Positions 1 through 7,606 are shown, numbered from the stretch's first letter. The stretch is 64,000 nt of DNA from PRDV01 sp963710865 (GCA_963710865.1 CAVQBR010000002.1:62001-126000), one strand, 5' to 3'. The notes: generated by a model from the sequence alone, not told the origin. Numbers and translations are program-made.

Positions 1-100
1 GGGCCCGTATTCCATCCAATTTCGGTTCAAATATAACATCAGTTCGATCAAGATCTTTTAAGGAACCGATCTGAGCCTTCATAGGCGAAATACGCTTCAT
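1..100 (-). CDS. ligD: ATP-dependent DNA ligase (LigD-type), N-terminal fragment cut by window edge
   Basis: The ORF starts with ATG at 100 on the minus strand and runs off the window, so only 33 residues are visible. They read MKRISPMKA, then FEPKLDGIRA. The KLDG is adenylation motif I (K-x-D-G) of ATP-dependent DNA ligases, with the lysine that carries AMP; the preceding SPMKA-type lead-in is typical of bacterial NHEJ ligases. The ATG overlaps the stop codon of ku as ATGA, so the two genes are translationally coupled, as expected for a Ku-ligase end-joining pair. Whether polymerase or nuclease domains of full LigD are attached cannot be seen. Family call is secure; the ligD symbol is inferred from the ku neighbour. 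Confidence 0.85.
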   Translation of the reverse strand, partial: MKRISPMKAQIGSLKDLDRTDVIFEPKLDGIRA

Positions 101-897
101 CGAGCCCGTCGCGCTGGCTTTTCCTCAGCGGCACTTAAGGAAGCACGCAAGGCATCCATAAGAGAGACCGTCGGAGCGGCTTTCGGTTGGGGCTTTTCAA
201 TTGCGATGACTTCACCCTTCTCCTTGCGCTTAATAGCCTCGGCCAACTTAGTCGCAAAGCTATCTTTAAATTCACTCACGTTGAACTCCTTTTGGTACAA
301 TTTACTCATAAGAAGCTCTGCCAACTTAAGCTCGTCTTTCGTTATTTTCGGCATTTCTTTTTTCTCCTCGCGAGGGAGTGGCTTAATTTCATAGGCATAA
401 TTCAAGGTAGAGAGCAAGAGTGCCTTTTCATAGGGCTGGACCGAACAGACATACTCCTTATCCCGTAGGACAAACTGCCCAATCGCTGTCTTATTAAAGC
501 GCTCAAGCGCAGCAACGAACAAAGCATAAGCTTTATCATGCACATTGTGAGCAAGTGCATAGTAATGCTGGTCATAATATAATGGAGGAATCGTAGGCGT
601 ATCAACAAATTCGATAATATCAACAGAATCAGTTTTTTCAGGCTTAAGCTTTTTCAAAGCCTCTAAGGTGAGGACAAAGTACTCCCCATTAGGAAGCTTT
701 AAGCCCTTTACCGTTTCTTCCCAGGCAATTTCTCGATTACAGTGATTACACCACCGCTTATTGGAAATTGGTGTATGACAAACACTATGCAAGAGCTTGA
801 AACCAAGAACATGGGGTTGAACAGCACTATAAAGCTCAATCGGTATTGAAACCAACCCAAAATGAATAGTACCTTTCCACAATGCACGTACTGCCAT
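97..897 (-). CDS. ku: Ku domain protein, NHEJ DNA-end binding
   Basis: A 266-residue bacterial Ku homologue, which forms a ring on double-strand DNA ends and recruits the end-joining ligase. The N-terminus (MAVRALWKGTIHFGLVSIPI) is the signature opening of bacterial Ku, and the body keeps the beta-barrel and bridge, with CxxxxxNKRWCNHC as a zinc-knuckle-like cysteine pair. The C-terminus is Lys/Arg/Ala-rich, as in other bacterial Ku proteins. I chose the ATG at 897 because an AAGGAGA ribosome site lies just upstream and the family start is there; a longer ORF begins at 945. It follows umuC by 56 nt and overlaps the ligase start (ATGA). The set umuD-umuC-ku-ligase looks like one damage-response operon. 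Confidence 0.95.
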   Translation of the reverse strand: MAVRALWKGTIHFGLVSIPIELYSAVQPHVLGFKLLHSVCHTPISNKRWCNHCNREIAWEETVKGLKLPNGEYFVLTLEALKKLKPEKTDSVDIIEFVDTPTIPPLYYDQHYYALAHNVHDKAYALFVAALERFNKTAIGQFVLRDKEYVCSVQPYEKALLLSTLNYAYEIKPLPREEKKEMPKITKDELKLAELLMSKLYQKEFNVSEFKDSFATKLAEAIKRKEKGEVIAIEKPQPKAAPTVSLMDALRASLSAAEEKPARRAR

Positions 898-953
898 AGT
901 AGTCTCCTTTCTTTCAGTATGGAAGAAAGTGAGACTACTATGCAAGATTTTTC

Positions 954-2231
954 TTAAATCTCGAGAGTAAACAGCTCATGCCAACTCGTTGTATAATGGG
1001 GCGACTTCTTCAGTCGTTTAGCCTGCCAACCTCGTTGTGTACCTGCAGACGCATAAGAAAGTACCTGCCCAAATCGAGCAGTTATGGTATCACATACTTT
1101 CATCAGCGCTTTCTCTTTTGACAAATCCGGTATCGGAGCAAAGAGATTCAATTGCATCTGATGAGCTCCTACAAGATCATTAAGCAAGACTCCCGCTTTC
1201 TTATAGGAGGAACCATGCCTATACAAACCATCAAGACAAGCAGTTGCTGCATCAAGGAGCACCGGAGTATAGGACGTAGGCACAGCACAGTGAAAGCTCA
1301 GAGCGTCATAATACCTTCGTTGATCATGGTAGCTACTCGTAACAACAAAGACGGTCACCACCGAGGCAATCAGCTCTTCCTTGCGCAACTTTTCAGCAGC
1401 ACGGACCATATATGAAGATACTGCCTCCTGCAATTCCTGCTTAGTTGAAACAACTCGCCCAAAAGAACGTGAAACAGTAATCGATTTTTTAGGTCCACTC
1501 TCGGTCATTAAATCGATACAGGAGATTCCCCGCAATTCAAGAGCAGTCCTTAAACCGTTTACGGTCATTTTCTTACGTATCCAGGCGTCAGGAGCATACT
1601 TTAAATCTTTCGCGGTGTTAATACCTACACTCGTTAAGAGCTTCGTATATTGACGCCCTACTCCCCAGACATCCCCAACGGGAATTCCTGCTAAGAGTGT
1701 ATCAACATCTTGATGATCGGTAATATCACAGACCCCAGCATACTCTGGCCTTTTCTTCGCAAGGCCATTTGCAACCTTAGAAAGTGTTTTCGTGGATGCT
1801 ATACCAAGCGAAACGGGAATACCGGTCCGTTGCTTTACAATCGTGCGAATATGCTGGCCATATGCCCTATAATCTCGTAGACCTTCAACAAACAGAAATG
1901 CCTCGTCTATCGAATAAATCTCAATATCTGAAGCGAGTTCAGCCACAGTACTCATCACCCGGGCAGACATATCTCCATACAATGCAAAGTTTGACGAATA
2001 GACAATTACCTGATGCTTCTTGATAATCGACTCACATTCGAAAAAAGGAGCCCCCATAGCAATACCTAAGGCTTTTGCTTCATTGGAGCGAGCAATAATG
2101 CACCCATCATTATTTGAAAGCACCACGACTGGCTTTCCTATTAGACGAGGATTAAATACACGCTCACAAGAAACAAAAAAGTTATTGCAATCGAGAAGAA
2201 AAAAGTGCTTTAGACTTGATGGATGACGCAT
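954..2231 (-). CDS. umuC: Y-family DNA polymerase V catalytic subunit UmuC
   Basis: A 425-residue translesion polymerase of the UmuC branch. The N-terminal palm carries the metal-binding Asp (FFLLDCNNFFVSCE, about D14) and the second catalytic pair is in YSIDEAFLFVEG (about D109-E110). Downstream come the helix-hairpin-helix region (GVGRQYTKLLTSVGI) and the little-finger domain with ITVSRSFGR; the C-terminal UmuC extension ends with the KRLKKSPHYTTSW block typical of UmuC. The start is ATG 2231, which overlaps the umuD end by 22 nt; a GTG at 2246 is possible. Gene order umuD-umuC is canonical, and the unusual part is the continuation into ku and ligase. Confidence 0.95.
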   Translation of the reverse strand: MRHPSSLKHFFLLDCNNFFVSCERVFNPRLIGKPVVVLSNNDGCIIARSNEAKALGIAMGAPFFECESIIKKHQVIVYSSNFALYGDMSARVMSTVAELASDIEIYSIDEAFLFVEGLRDYRAYGQHIRTIVKQRTGIPVSLGIASTKTLSKVANGLAKKRPEYAGVCDITDHQDVDTLLAGIPVGDVWGVGRQYTKLLTSVGINTAKDLKYAPDAWIRKKMTVNGLRTALELRGISCIDLMTESGPKKSITVSRSFGRVVSTKQELQEAVSSYMVRAAEKLRKEELIASVVTVFVVTSSYHDQRRYYDALSFHCAVPTSYTPVLLDAATACLDGLYRHGSSYKKAGVLLNDLVGAHQMQLNLFAPIPDLSKEKALMKVCDTITARFGQVLSYASAGTQRGWQAKRLKKSPHYTTSWHELFTLEI

Positions 2232-2605
2232 GTTACAACGCCCCACACTTCAAAGTCCATTGCCTCAGTAATTTCTATAGGCTTAAAATCAGGACTTTCT
2301 GCGATTAACCACAGCTTAGTGGCTTCCATTTTCAACCGCTTTACTGTTAATTCCCCATCAATACGGGCAATAACAATAGCATTGTTCGTGGCAGACAATG
2401 CTCGATCTACGATGAGAATATCCTGAGAATGAATACCAGCACCGATCATCGATGTACCTTTTACCCGCACAAAAAAGGTGGCTGCTGGATGTTTAATCAG
2501 CAACTCATTCAGGTCTAATGCTCTCTCAACGTAATCTTCAGCAATCGATGGAAACCCAGCTGGAACAGATGATTCAATAAGAGGAATTTCTAGCTCTTTA
2601 TTCAT
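2210..2605 (-). CDS. umuD: UmuD-type S24 self-cleaving peptidase subunit of Pol V
   Basis: 131 residues, the usual UmuD length. The self-cleavage site is the Ala-Gly pair in SVPAGFPSIAEDY (A16-G17). The catalytic Ser is S52 in VRVKGTSMIGAGI and the general-base Lys is K89 in DGELTVKRL. RecA-stimulated cleavage would give UmuD', which with UmuC forms Pol V. An AAGGA site precedes the ATG and a TATAAT -10 lies at 2631-2636 (minus strand), but I see no convincing LexA box, so SOS control is not demonstrated here. The gene is divergent from the HipA-type module and shares its 187-bp intergenic region. Confidence 0.94.
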   Translation of the reverse strand: MNKELEIPLIESSVPAGFPSIAEDYVERALDLNELLIKHPAATFFVRVKGTSMIGAGIHSQDILIVDRALSATNNAIVIARIDGELTVKRLKMEATKLWLIAESPDFKPIEITEAMDFEVWGVVTCVIHQV

Positions 2606-2718
2606 GACAATATCCTTATATATACCTTTAATTATAGCTCTTTTTCAAAAAATTAAAAGTATGCTCACAGAAACTTCAGCCGAGGCCCGGGCTCATGCAT
2701 GTCAGCCGATAAGAAAGT

Positions 2719-2763
2719 TGACATTTATTATTGTCATCGATATATTGACAATAATAAATGTCA
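2719..2763. promoter_or_regulatory. double operator, two TGACA-N8-TGTCA sites
   Basis: Two 18-bp palindromes, TGACATTTATTATTGTCA at 2719-2736 and its exact reverse complement at 2746-2763, are separated by 9 bp. With two more flanking bases on each outer end (2717-2765), the arms form a perfect 20-bp inverted repeat. Each site has 5-bp half-sites around an 8-bp core, the same geometry as the known HipB operators of E. coli (TATCC-N8-GGATA). The right-hand site covers the -35 box of the kinase-antitoxin promoter. It is inferred to be the autoregulatory site of the HTH protein at 3680. Confidence 0.85.
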
Positions 2764-2773
2764 ACAGTATAAT
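2745..2773 (+). promoter_or_regulatory. consensus promoter of the split HipA module
   Basis: TTGACA (2745-2750), a 17-bp spacer and TATAAT (2768-2773) make a perfect sigma-70 consensus promoter directed at the kinase gene starting at 2793. The -35 lies inside the right-hand TGACA-N8-TGTCA operator, so repressor binding there should block RNA polymerase. Confidence 0.88.
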
Positions 2774-2792
2774 AATAATCAAGAGGTTTGTT

Positions 2793-3689
2793 ATGAACAG
2801 TATATGCTATAAATGTAAATCAAAGATTAATCGTAACGACCATTGGTATGGGCTACATGAAAACTGCTTCATCGAATGGTTCAAACTCTCTTCACTAGAC
2901 CGCCTCCAAAACCTAGCTGCACGGTACCAAACAGAACAACCAAGTATTGCAGGAACAAAAAATTCCACTTTTTTTCATGGCATGTTCCGTAAGTACTCTT
3001 GCACCCTCAACGACATCAGCTATATTCTAAAGGTTGAAGAACCTGAATTTAGAGAGCTACCAGCCACAGAATATCTCTGTAATCAAATCTACAAGATGCT
3101 TGGTTTAAATATCCCGCCCTTTTTTTTAATCAATCTTGAAGAAGACGTAAGTTGTTTTGTAACCGAAAACTTTATGAGTAATTTTCAGGAATCAAACCTG
3201 GTCCACATGTACCACCTGCTTGCCTCACATGAAAGATACGATTGCGAAACTTTAGTGCAAATAATTGCTGACAAGACCGGCCTGCTCTCTGCTCAAGAAG
3301 ATTTCATCTATCTAACGTTAGCAGATAGTTTAATCGGAAACCATGACCGGCACGGTCGAAATTTAGGTTTCGTCCAATCATCCCAAGGGCATCAACTTGC
3401 GCCCTTTTATGATAACGTTTCCTACGTAGGGACAGAGATCGATTCTCTTCTTGAAGCTGATCATCAGCCCTCTGGTAAAATTGAAACAGCAGCTTCATCT
3501 GAACCGACTTTGGCAGATTATGTTAAAGAATGGGATCGCTTAGGTTTCAATTATGTCGTTGAGAGCTTTCGCAAGGCATGCTCAATTGACAAGATTGCTG
3601 TTCTCATTGCAAGCAGTTGCTTAACAAACAAACGGCAACAGGCTCTCTTCAGACTAATACAAAAAAGGAGTAACGAACTATGGGATTAA
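2793..3689 (+). CDS. HipA/HipT-like serine kinase lacking the N-terminal subdomain, toxin candidate
   Basis: A 298-residue HipA-superfamily kinase core. It opens with a zinc-knuckle-like CxxC...HxxC (C5, C8, H22, C25). Then come the glycine-rich/autophosphorylation loop SIAGTKNS (S51), the ATP-binding Lys in ISYILKVE (K79), the catalytic loop GNHDRHGRNLG (H183-D184, N189) and the metal-binding PFYDNVS (D206). The SIAG loop lies near residue 50, where full HipA has about 150, so the usual HipA N-subdomain 1 is absent; it is found on the next gene. That split resembles HipT of hipBST modules, which phosphorylate aminoacyl-tRNA synthetases. The start is ATG 2793 with AGAGG upstream; the ORF is open further 5', but that stretch is promoter. 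It overlaps the next gene by 10 nt. The target is unknown. Confidence 0.85.
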   Translation: MNSICYKCKSKINRNDHWYGLHENCFIEWFKLSSLDRLQNLAARYQTEQPSIAGTKNSTFFHGMFRKYSCTLNDISYILKVEEPEFRELPATEYLCNQIYKMLGLNIPPFFLINLEEDVSCFVTENFMSNFQESNLVHMYHLLASHERYDCETLVQIIADKTGLLSAQEDFIYLTLADSLIGNHDRHGRNLGFVQSSQGHQLAPFYDNVSYVGTEIDSLLEADHQPSGKIETAASSEPTLADYVKEWDRLGFNYVVESFRKACSIDKIAVLIASSCLTNKRQQALFRLIQKRSNELWD

Positions 3690-4351
3690 AATTTATCATA
3701 GAATCTCTCGATGTTTTTCTGGAGAGACGAAAGACACGAGTGCACGTAGGCCGACTTACGAGCGCAGGTGGCCAACTCATTTTTACCTATGATGAAGAGT
3801 ACCTGCGCATGAAAAATGCATTTCCTTTGGGACCGGAATTTCCGCTTACCAAAAGGCAGTTTAAAGCAGATACCCTTTTTCCTTCTCTCGAAGATCGAAT
3901 TCCCTCACAAAAAAATCCTGCATACCCTGAATACTGCTATGCCATGGGAATTGACCCAGGAGAGCGTAATCCAATCGTTCTTCTATCGACAATCGGAAGT
4001 AAAGGTCCTTCCTCATTCGTATTCGTCCCAGTTTATCGACGTTCTTTCTCGGTCGAAGACGTGATAGCATTTAGACAGTCCCTAGGACTGACGACTCGAG
4101 AGTTCGCTCAAATATTTGAAATTTCTCAGCCGGCTTTGAATGCATTAGAGCGAAAAAGAAGCTCTGGAAAAGATCTATTAAAAAGGCTCGAAATCATCGT
4201 TCATTTTCCTGAAGTTGCTCTTTATCTATTTCTACTCAATGGTGGAACTCTGCAAGATCAAAAAAGACAACACGCTCTGTCCCATTTGATAGAACTAGCA
4301 AGATCAGATGGAGAGAGCGATCTAAAGCGCTTTATCAAGAGAGGAGTGTAA
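3680..4351 (+). CDS. HipA N-subdomain (HipS-like) fused to a HipB-type HTH, antitoxin candidate
   Basis: 223 residues in two parts. Residues 20-80 (VHVGRLTSAGGQLIFTYDEE, then FPLGPEFPL and FPSLEDRIPS) match the N-terminal subdomain 1 of HipA, which stands alone as HipS in hipBST loci. Residues 125-175 are an Xre-type helix-turn-helix (FRQSLGLTTREFAQIFEI, SQPALNALERKRSSGKDLL), as in HipB. Fusing the HipS part to the DNA-binding part in one polypeptide, downstream of the kinase gene, is an uncommon arrangement. I infer that it neutralises the kinase and represses the operon through the flanking TGACA-N8-TGTCA sites. Its ATG 3680 overlaps the kinase gene end. Domain calls are by motif recognition only. 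Confidence 0.8.
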   Translation: MGLKFIIESLDVFLERRKTRVHVGRLTSAGGQLIFTYDEEYLRMKNAFPLGPEFPLTKRQFKADTLFPSLEDRIPSQKNPAYPEYCYAMGIDPGERNPIVLLSTIGSKGPSSFVFVPVYRRSFSVEDVIAFRQSLGLTTREFAQIFEISQPALNALERKRSSGKDLLKRLEIIVHFPEVALYLFLLNGGTLQDQKRQHALSHLIELARSDGESDLKRFIKRGV

Positions 4352-4391
4352 GGAAACAATAACTTGACAACTATCACTGCCACTTAATATC

Positions 4392-4436
4392 TGACATTAA
4401 TTATTGTCACTATTGTGTTGACAATAATTAATGTCA
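4392..4436. promoter_or_regulatory. second double operator downstream of the HipA-type module
   Basis: TGACATTAATTATTGTCA at 4392-4409 and its reverse complement at 4419-4436, again 9 bp apart, reproduce the spacing and half-sites of the upstream pair at 2719-2763. It lies 40 bp past the antitoxin stop codon. A TTGACA (4418-4423) is present but has no good -10 after it, and no gene begins nearby on the plus strand. A role in repression by looping, or as the far end of a mobile cassette, is possible. Confidence 0.8.
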
Positions 4437-4540
4437 ACCGAGATTCGCATATCGGAGCAGTCTTTATTTTGACCCTTGACCCTCTGGTTGCTTACACCTT
4501 GGGGTTGAGTCGCTAAATGGCCGCCGCTCACGCCTTGAAA

Positions 4541-4585
4541 GGAACTTTCTTGCAGAATTAGCTTATTTTGAATCGTGAAAGTTCC
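4541..4585. terminator. inverted repeat after the MYND gene, weak terminator candidate
   Basis: GGAACTTTC (4541-4549) pairs with GAAAGTTCC (4577-4585) across a 27-nt loop, 4 nt past the stop of the minus-strand gene ending at 4590. There is no strong T run, so termination is only suggested by position. Confidence 0.35.
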
Positions 4586-4589
4586 ACAC

Positions 4590-6047
4590 TCAGCTCGACT
4601 TCTTACACATGCTTTTATGCTTTTTCCAATCATCCTTCTGACAATCGCGTGAACAATACTTAACGCTTCTGCAACCTGAACAAGTAAACAGCTTTGTGCC
4701 AAGAGCTCTCTCTGTAAGACCACATCCCTCACATCTTGGCAACCTAATCATTTCTTTCGCCCCATCTACGAGATGGACTAACGTATCAAAGCGAGGAAGC
4801 GCTAGCACACTAACATCATCATTACGGGTAGTAAACACCACACGAGAATCATCTTCACTCAAATCAAGTGATCTGATAGAACAATCGCGCACAGCCAATA
4901 TGACCTTCAATTGAGCTTCTGACTGACCAGCCCAATCAAGCGACCATAATTCTATCGTACCATTAGACGATCCCATAATAACAAAGTTGCCATCGTTCGT
5001 TACAGAAAGGCAGGTCGCAGGGCTTTTGACGCGCAGTTCAATTGGAATTATGAGATCATCTTTATCAAAAGAGGACAAATCAAAGAGATAGACACTTTGA
5101 GTTAGTAATACATAAGCAAAGCGTTTATCATGTGTAAATCTAAGCTCACTGCTCAATTGAATGAGATTCTTCACTTCGCCCAAAGAGCAATCAGTTGGAT
5201 TGAGCTTCTGCGCCAAAACCATACCTGCTTCGGTATATGAGAGGATAGAAGAGCCATCAGCACTGAAGGCTGCTTGCTTAAGAGGGACTACAGGAAAGCT
5301 TTTTACTCGAGGATCCTCTGGATCGCGCAGATCAATTAAGGAAAGACATGTGTCCGAAGCAACGAGAGCGATTGATTTACTCGGGTGGAAGGTAAGGCTA
5401 TGCGGTGATACAATCGGCAGAGGAAGCTTATGAGCAACTGTTCTATTGAGATCAATAACGTATATTCCCTCTGCTGTAGAACAAAGAGCTGATTGCTCAT
5501 CATTGCTTATACTACATTTCGTAACTGCGTGTGGGACTTCTGCGACAAACAACGGACGAAATGGTCTGCCCGCTTGTATCGTTTCAATAACCGCTTTTGT
5601 AATATATCCTTCAGCTGTTTGAACAAGGTAAAACTGCTCACTCGGGCTGAGCCAACAGAAAGGAAAAGTAAGGCTAAGACCCATTTCTATAGGAACATTC
5701 GCTATATTGGTAATAGATGATCCAATCTCACTATTTACAAGTAACATGCGCCTTATGCACCCGTTATTGCCAATCTCAGCTCGTTTCCTGCACGTTGGAA
5801 TATTAAATTGGTTTAGATTAAGATCTTGATATAACAGAGGCAAGAAGAAAGCTCGGGCACTAGTACACAGTTTGGCATAACATTCTTCTGAAAGAAGTGA
5901 TTGAAGCAGAGACACGTCATTTCTAGTAAGGAGTAGATCCGGTTTCCTTACAAGCTCTTCATACCAGGCAGGAAGAGCAGATTCTACAAGCTCGTGAGCC
6001 CGAGTTACGCTCGAAATAACCAAAAGTATAAAAAGTAGATAGTACAT
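4590..6047 (-). CDS. secreted beta-propeller protein with C-terminal MYND zinc finger
   Basis: 485 residues from ATG 6047, chosen because it has AAGGAGA upstream and opens a signal peptide (MYYLLFILLVISSVTRAHE). The middle, about residues 150-420, holds degenerate WD40-like blades (for example VTNDGNFVIMGSSNGTIELW and LDLSEDDSRVVFTTRND). The last 45 residues are a MYND finger: CEGC, then CSGC, then YCSRDCQ and W-KKH-SMC, giving all expected Cys/His ligands. MYND fingers are eukaryotic protein-interaction modules and are rare in bacteria, so a host-directed role is inferred. It is divergent from the small secreted gene at 6212. Exact function is unknown. Confidence 0.8.
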   Translation of the reverse strand: MYYLLFILLVISSVTRAHELVESALPAWYEELVRKPDLLLTRNDVSLLQSLLSEECYAKLCTSARAFFLPLLYQDLNLNQFNIPTCRKRAEIGNNGCIRRMLLVNSEIGSSITNIANVPIEMGLSLTFPFCWLSPSEQFYLVQTAEGYITKAVIETIQAGRPFRPLFVAEVPHAVTKCSISNDEQSALCSTAEGIYVIDLNRTVAHKLPLPIVSPHSLTFHPSKSIALVASDTCLSLIDLRDPEDPRVKSFPVVPLKQAAFSADGSSILSYTEAGMVLAQKLNPTDCSLGEVKNLIQLSSELRFTHDKRFAYVLLTQSVYLFDLSSFDKDDLIIPIELRVKSPATCLSVTNDGNFVIMGSSNGTIELWSLDWAGQSEAQLKVILAVRDCSIRSLDLSEDDSRVVFTTRNDDVSVLALPRFDTLVHLVDGAKEMIRLPRCEGCGLTERALGTKLFTCSGCRSVKYCSRDCQKDDWKKHKSMCKKSS

Positions 6048-6211
6048 GGAAAGTTTTCTCCTTAGGCCTTTTAAATGGCGGCCTTTACAATCTATCATAA
6101 TACTAGCGAAGAATGCCACTTTTGACAAATCTTAGACTGATAGTCTATACTGGTGGCGCTGACAGGTTGTTGTCAGAGAAGTATAACTTAACTACCTTCA
6201 AGGAGGTTTGT

Positions 6212-6604
6212 ATGTTTCCACTCATTCTTTCATTACTCTGCGCAAACGCATGCAATGCCCAATCGCTTGACGTACAGCTGAGCTTAAAGTCAAAACTTGC
6301 CCAGAACACGTATTCAGGTACATTTGATATAACTCAATCGAAACAGCTTCACATTTCGACCGAAAAAGTTGACTCATCGGATGGTACTATCTCGGTAACG
6401 ATCGACATGCTTAAAAACAAACATACATTTATTGCCCAAGTGTCGATCTCACGAGAAACAGGCGACGGAAAAAGCGAACTACTTGCAGAACCAATTCTCG
6501 TGCTAGATTGGGATGCAGAAGGCGTCATTACTATCGGTGAAAAAGATTCTGCAAATCCATCCAGTTTTATGGATCTCGCTTTACGCATGACCGCACATAA
6601 GTAA
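6212..6604 (+). CDS. small secreted protein, unknown function
   Basis: 130 residues beginning with a signal peptide (MFPLILSLLCANACNAQS), preceded by a strong AAGGAGG at 6200-6206. The mature part is rich in beta-strand-like segments (VQLSLKSKL, ISVTIDML, HTFIAQVSIS, EPILVLDWD) and has no cysteines. I do not recognise a family. It is divergent from the MYND protein gene, so the two may share a control region in 6048-6211. It is followed by a GC-rich hairpin. Confidence 0.65.
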   Translation: MFPLILSLLCANACNAQSLDVQLSLKSKLAQNTYSGTFDITQSKQLHISTEKVDSSDGTISVTIDMLKNKHTFIAQVSISRETGDGKSELLAEPILVLDWDAEGVITIGEKDSANPSSFMDLALRMTAHK

Positions 6605-6611
6605 TATGTAA

Positions 6612-6639
6612 GGGCCTGCCCTTCAAAAAAAGCAGGCCC
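6612..6639 (+). terminator. GC-rich hairpin after the small secreted gene
   Basis: GGGCCTGC (6612-6619) pairs perfectly with GCAGGCCC (6632-6639). There is no long T run after it. The hairpin is built from the 3' end of a decayed rnhB copy: the intact rnhB has a similar but imperfect hairpin at its end (around 8849-8870). Confidence 0.5.
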
Positions 6640-6765
6640 ATCTCTTCCAAGTCTTCACTTGCATGTTTTTCGTTGAATATAAACTCCTACAGATGGCTCG
6701 CATCATCAGCATCAATAACATGAGTACCATATCGCTTATTACCCCAAAAAGAATACTATTGCTAT
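6620..6765 (-). pseudogene. heavily decayed rnhB 3' fragment
   Basis: The plus-strand text AAAAGCAGGCCCATCTCTTCC, then TTTTTCGTTGAATATAAACTC and CATATCGCTTATTACCCC, aligns with the end of intact rnhB at about 8855-8990 (the region encoding NKGYGTK, LLHRMSFIHEK and LLFEEQ). Many indels prevent any open frame. It is the oldest-looking of three rnhB-related segments here. Ends are approximate. Confidence 0.6.
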
Positions 6766-6922
6766 TATAAGCGCGTAAAAGCTTCAGCAGAACCTTTATT
6801 GAGCGATGAGTTAAAAAAAGATTCCTCCTTGATCCGCACCGAAAAATTGACAAACTAATTCAGGCACCTAAACTAATTATAATTTTGTTATATGAGGTAC
6901 AATTTTAGCTAAAGGATATTCT

Positions 6923-7294
6923 ATGTATAGAAAATTAATATTGCTTGCAGGAATTACGCAGCTCTTAAGTTATAAATCTGTTGAAGGAATGCAAGAGGTT
7001 CTTTTGCAAGAAGGTTGTACACCTTTACATATTGCGGCTTACAATGGCAATTTAGCTCAAATTGCGCAGTTGTCAGCTTATTTGTCAGCATATAAAGATG
7101 TAACTGATAACAAAGGAAGAACTGCTCTTCATTTGGGTGCGATCAGTGGACAACTTGAGGCAGTTAAGTTATTACTATTTTTTGGCGCAAATCAAGGAAT
7201 TAAGGATAAAAAGGGAAGAACACCGCTCCAGTACGCAGCCTTGAATAATAATCTAGAAGTGGTGGAATTATTCATAAATTCGACAGCTGCTTAA
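6923..7294 (+). CDS. small secreted ankyrin-repeat protein
   Basis: 123 residues. The N-terminus (MYRKLILLAGITQLLSY) looks like a signal peptide. It is followed by three ankyrin repeats: GCTPLHIAAYNGNLAQIAQL, GRTALHLGAISGQLEAVKLL with a GANQGIKD turn, and GRTPLQYAALNNNLEVVELF. Consensus TPLH/TALH and LLL-GA positions are well kept, so it should fold. It lies between two decayed rnhB fragments, which suggests a region of repeated insertion or duplication. The partner protein is unknown. Confidence 0.78.
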   Translation: MYRKLILLAGITQLLSYKSVEGMQEVLLQEGCTPLHIAAYNGNLAQIAQLSAYLSAYKDVTDNKGRTALHLGAISGQLEAVKLLLFFGANQGIKDKKGRTPLQYAALNNNLEVVELFINSTAA

Positions 7295-7375
7295 GATTGA
7301 TAGAGCTTTTTTCTATTTCAGCAGCGACAAGTCTATCTTCTTCATTCTGTAGTTCTTCGGTAACAGAACTAGACG

Positions 7376-7543
7376 ATGATTGAAGAAACTTGCTCCCTGC
7401 TGGAAATTATCAAGAGGCTTTTAGATGATCTCAAATTTAATCTTCTCAAGTACCCCCCAATCTATCGAGCCAAGATTGATACCTCTTATAGCAATGGCAA
7501 GTTAAGAATCAGTATTTTTCTCGTTTCACCAAGCAATCTCTAG
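7376..7543 (+). CDS. possible short ORF, 55 aa, otherwise featureless stretch
   Basis: Within the gene-poor stretch 7295-7605, one frame runs from ATG 7376 (MIEETCSLLEIIKRLLDDLK) to TAG 7543 with plausible bacterial composition. There is no clear ribosome site, and an overlapping frame continues past the stop (RFTKQSLEFFERQVYNER), so this may be the remnant of a longer gene. Not recognised. Confidence 0.25.
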   Translation: MIEETCSLLEIIKRLLDDLKFNLLKYPPIYRAKIDTSYSNGKLRISIFLVSPSNL

Positions 7544-7606
7544 AATTCTTTGAGAGACAGGTCTATAACGAGAGATGAACTACCCATTCGATTCTCTAAA
7601 AGTCCA

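Noticed and set aside
2606..2716. LexA/SOS box upstream of umuD
   Set aside because: A CTGT occurs, but no CTGT-N8-ACAG or GAAC-N4-GTTC site is visible.
2717..2765. Reading the 20-bp inverted repeat as a transcription terminator
   Set aside because: It lies upstream of both divergent genes, is AT-rich, and contains the -35 of a consensus promoter.
4397..4732. 111-codon minus-strand ORF
   Set aside because: It overlaps the end of the MYND gene in another frame and crosses the operator pair; no protein features.
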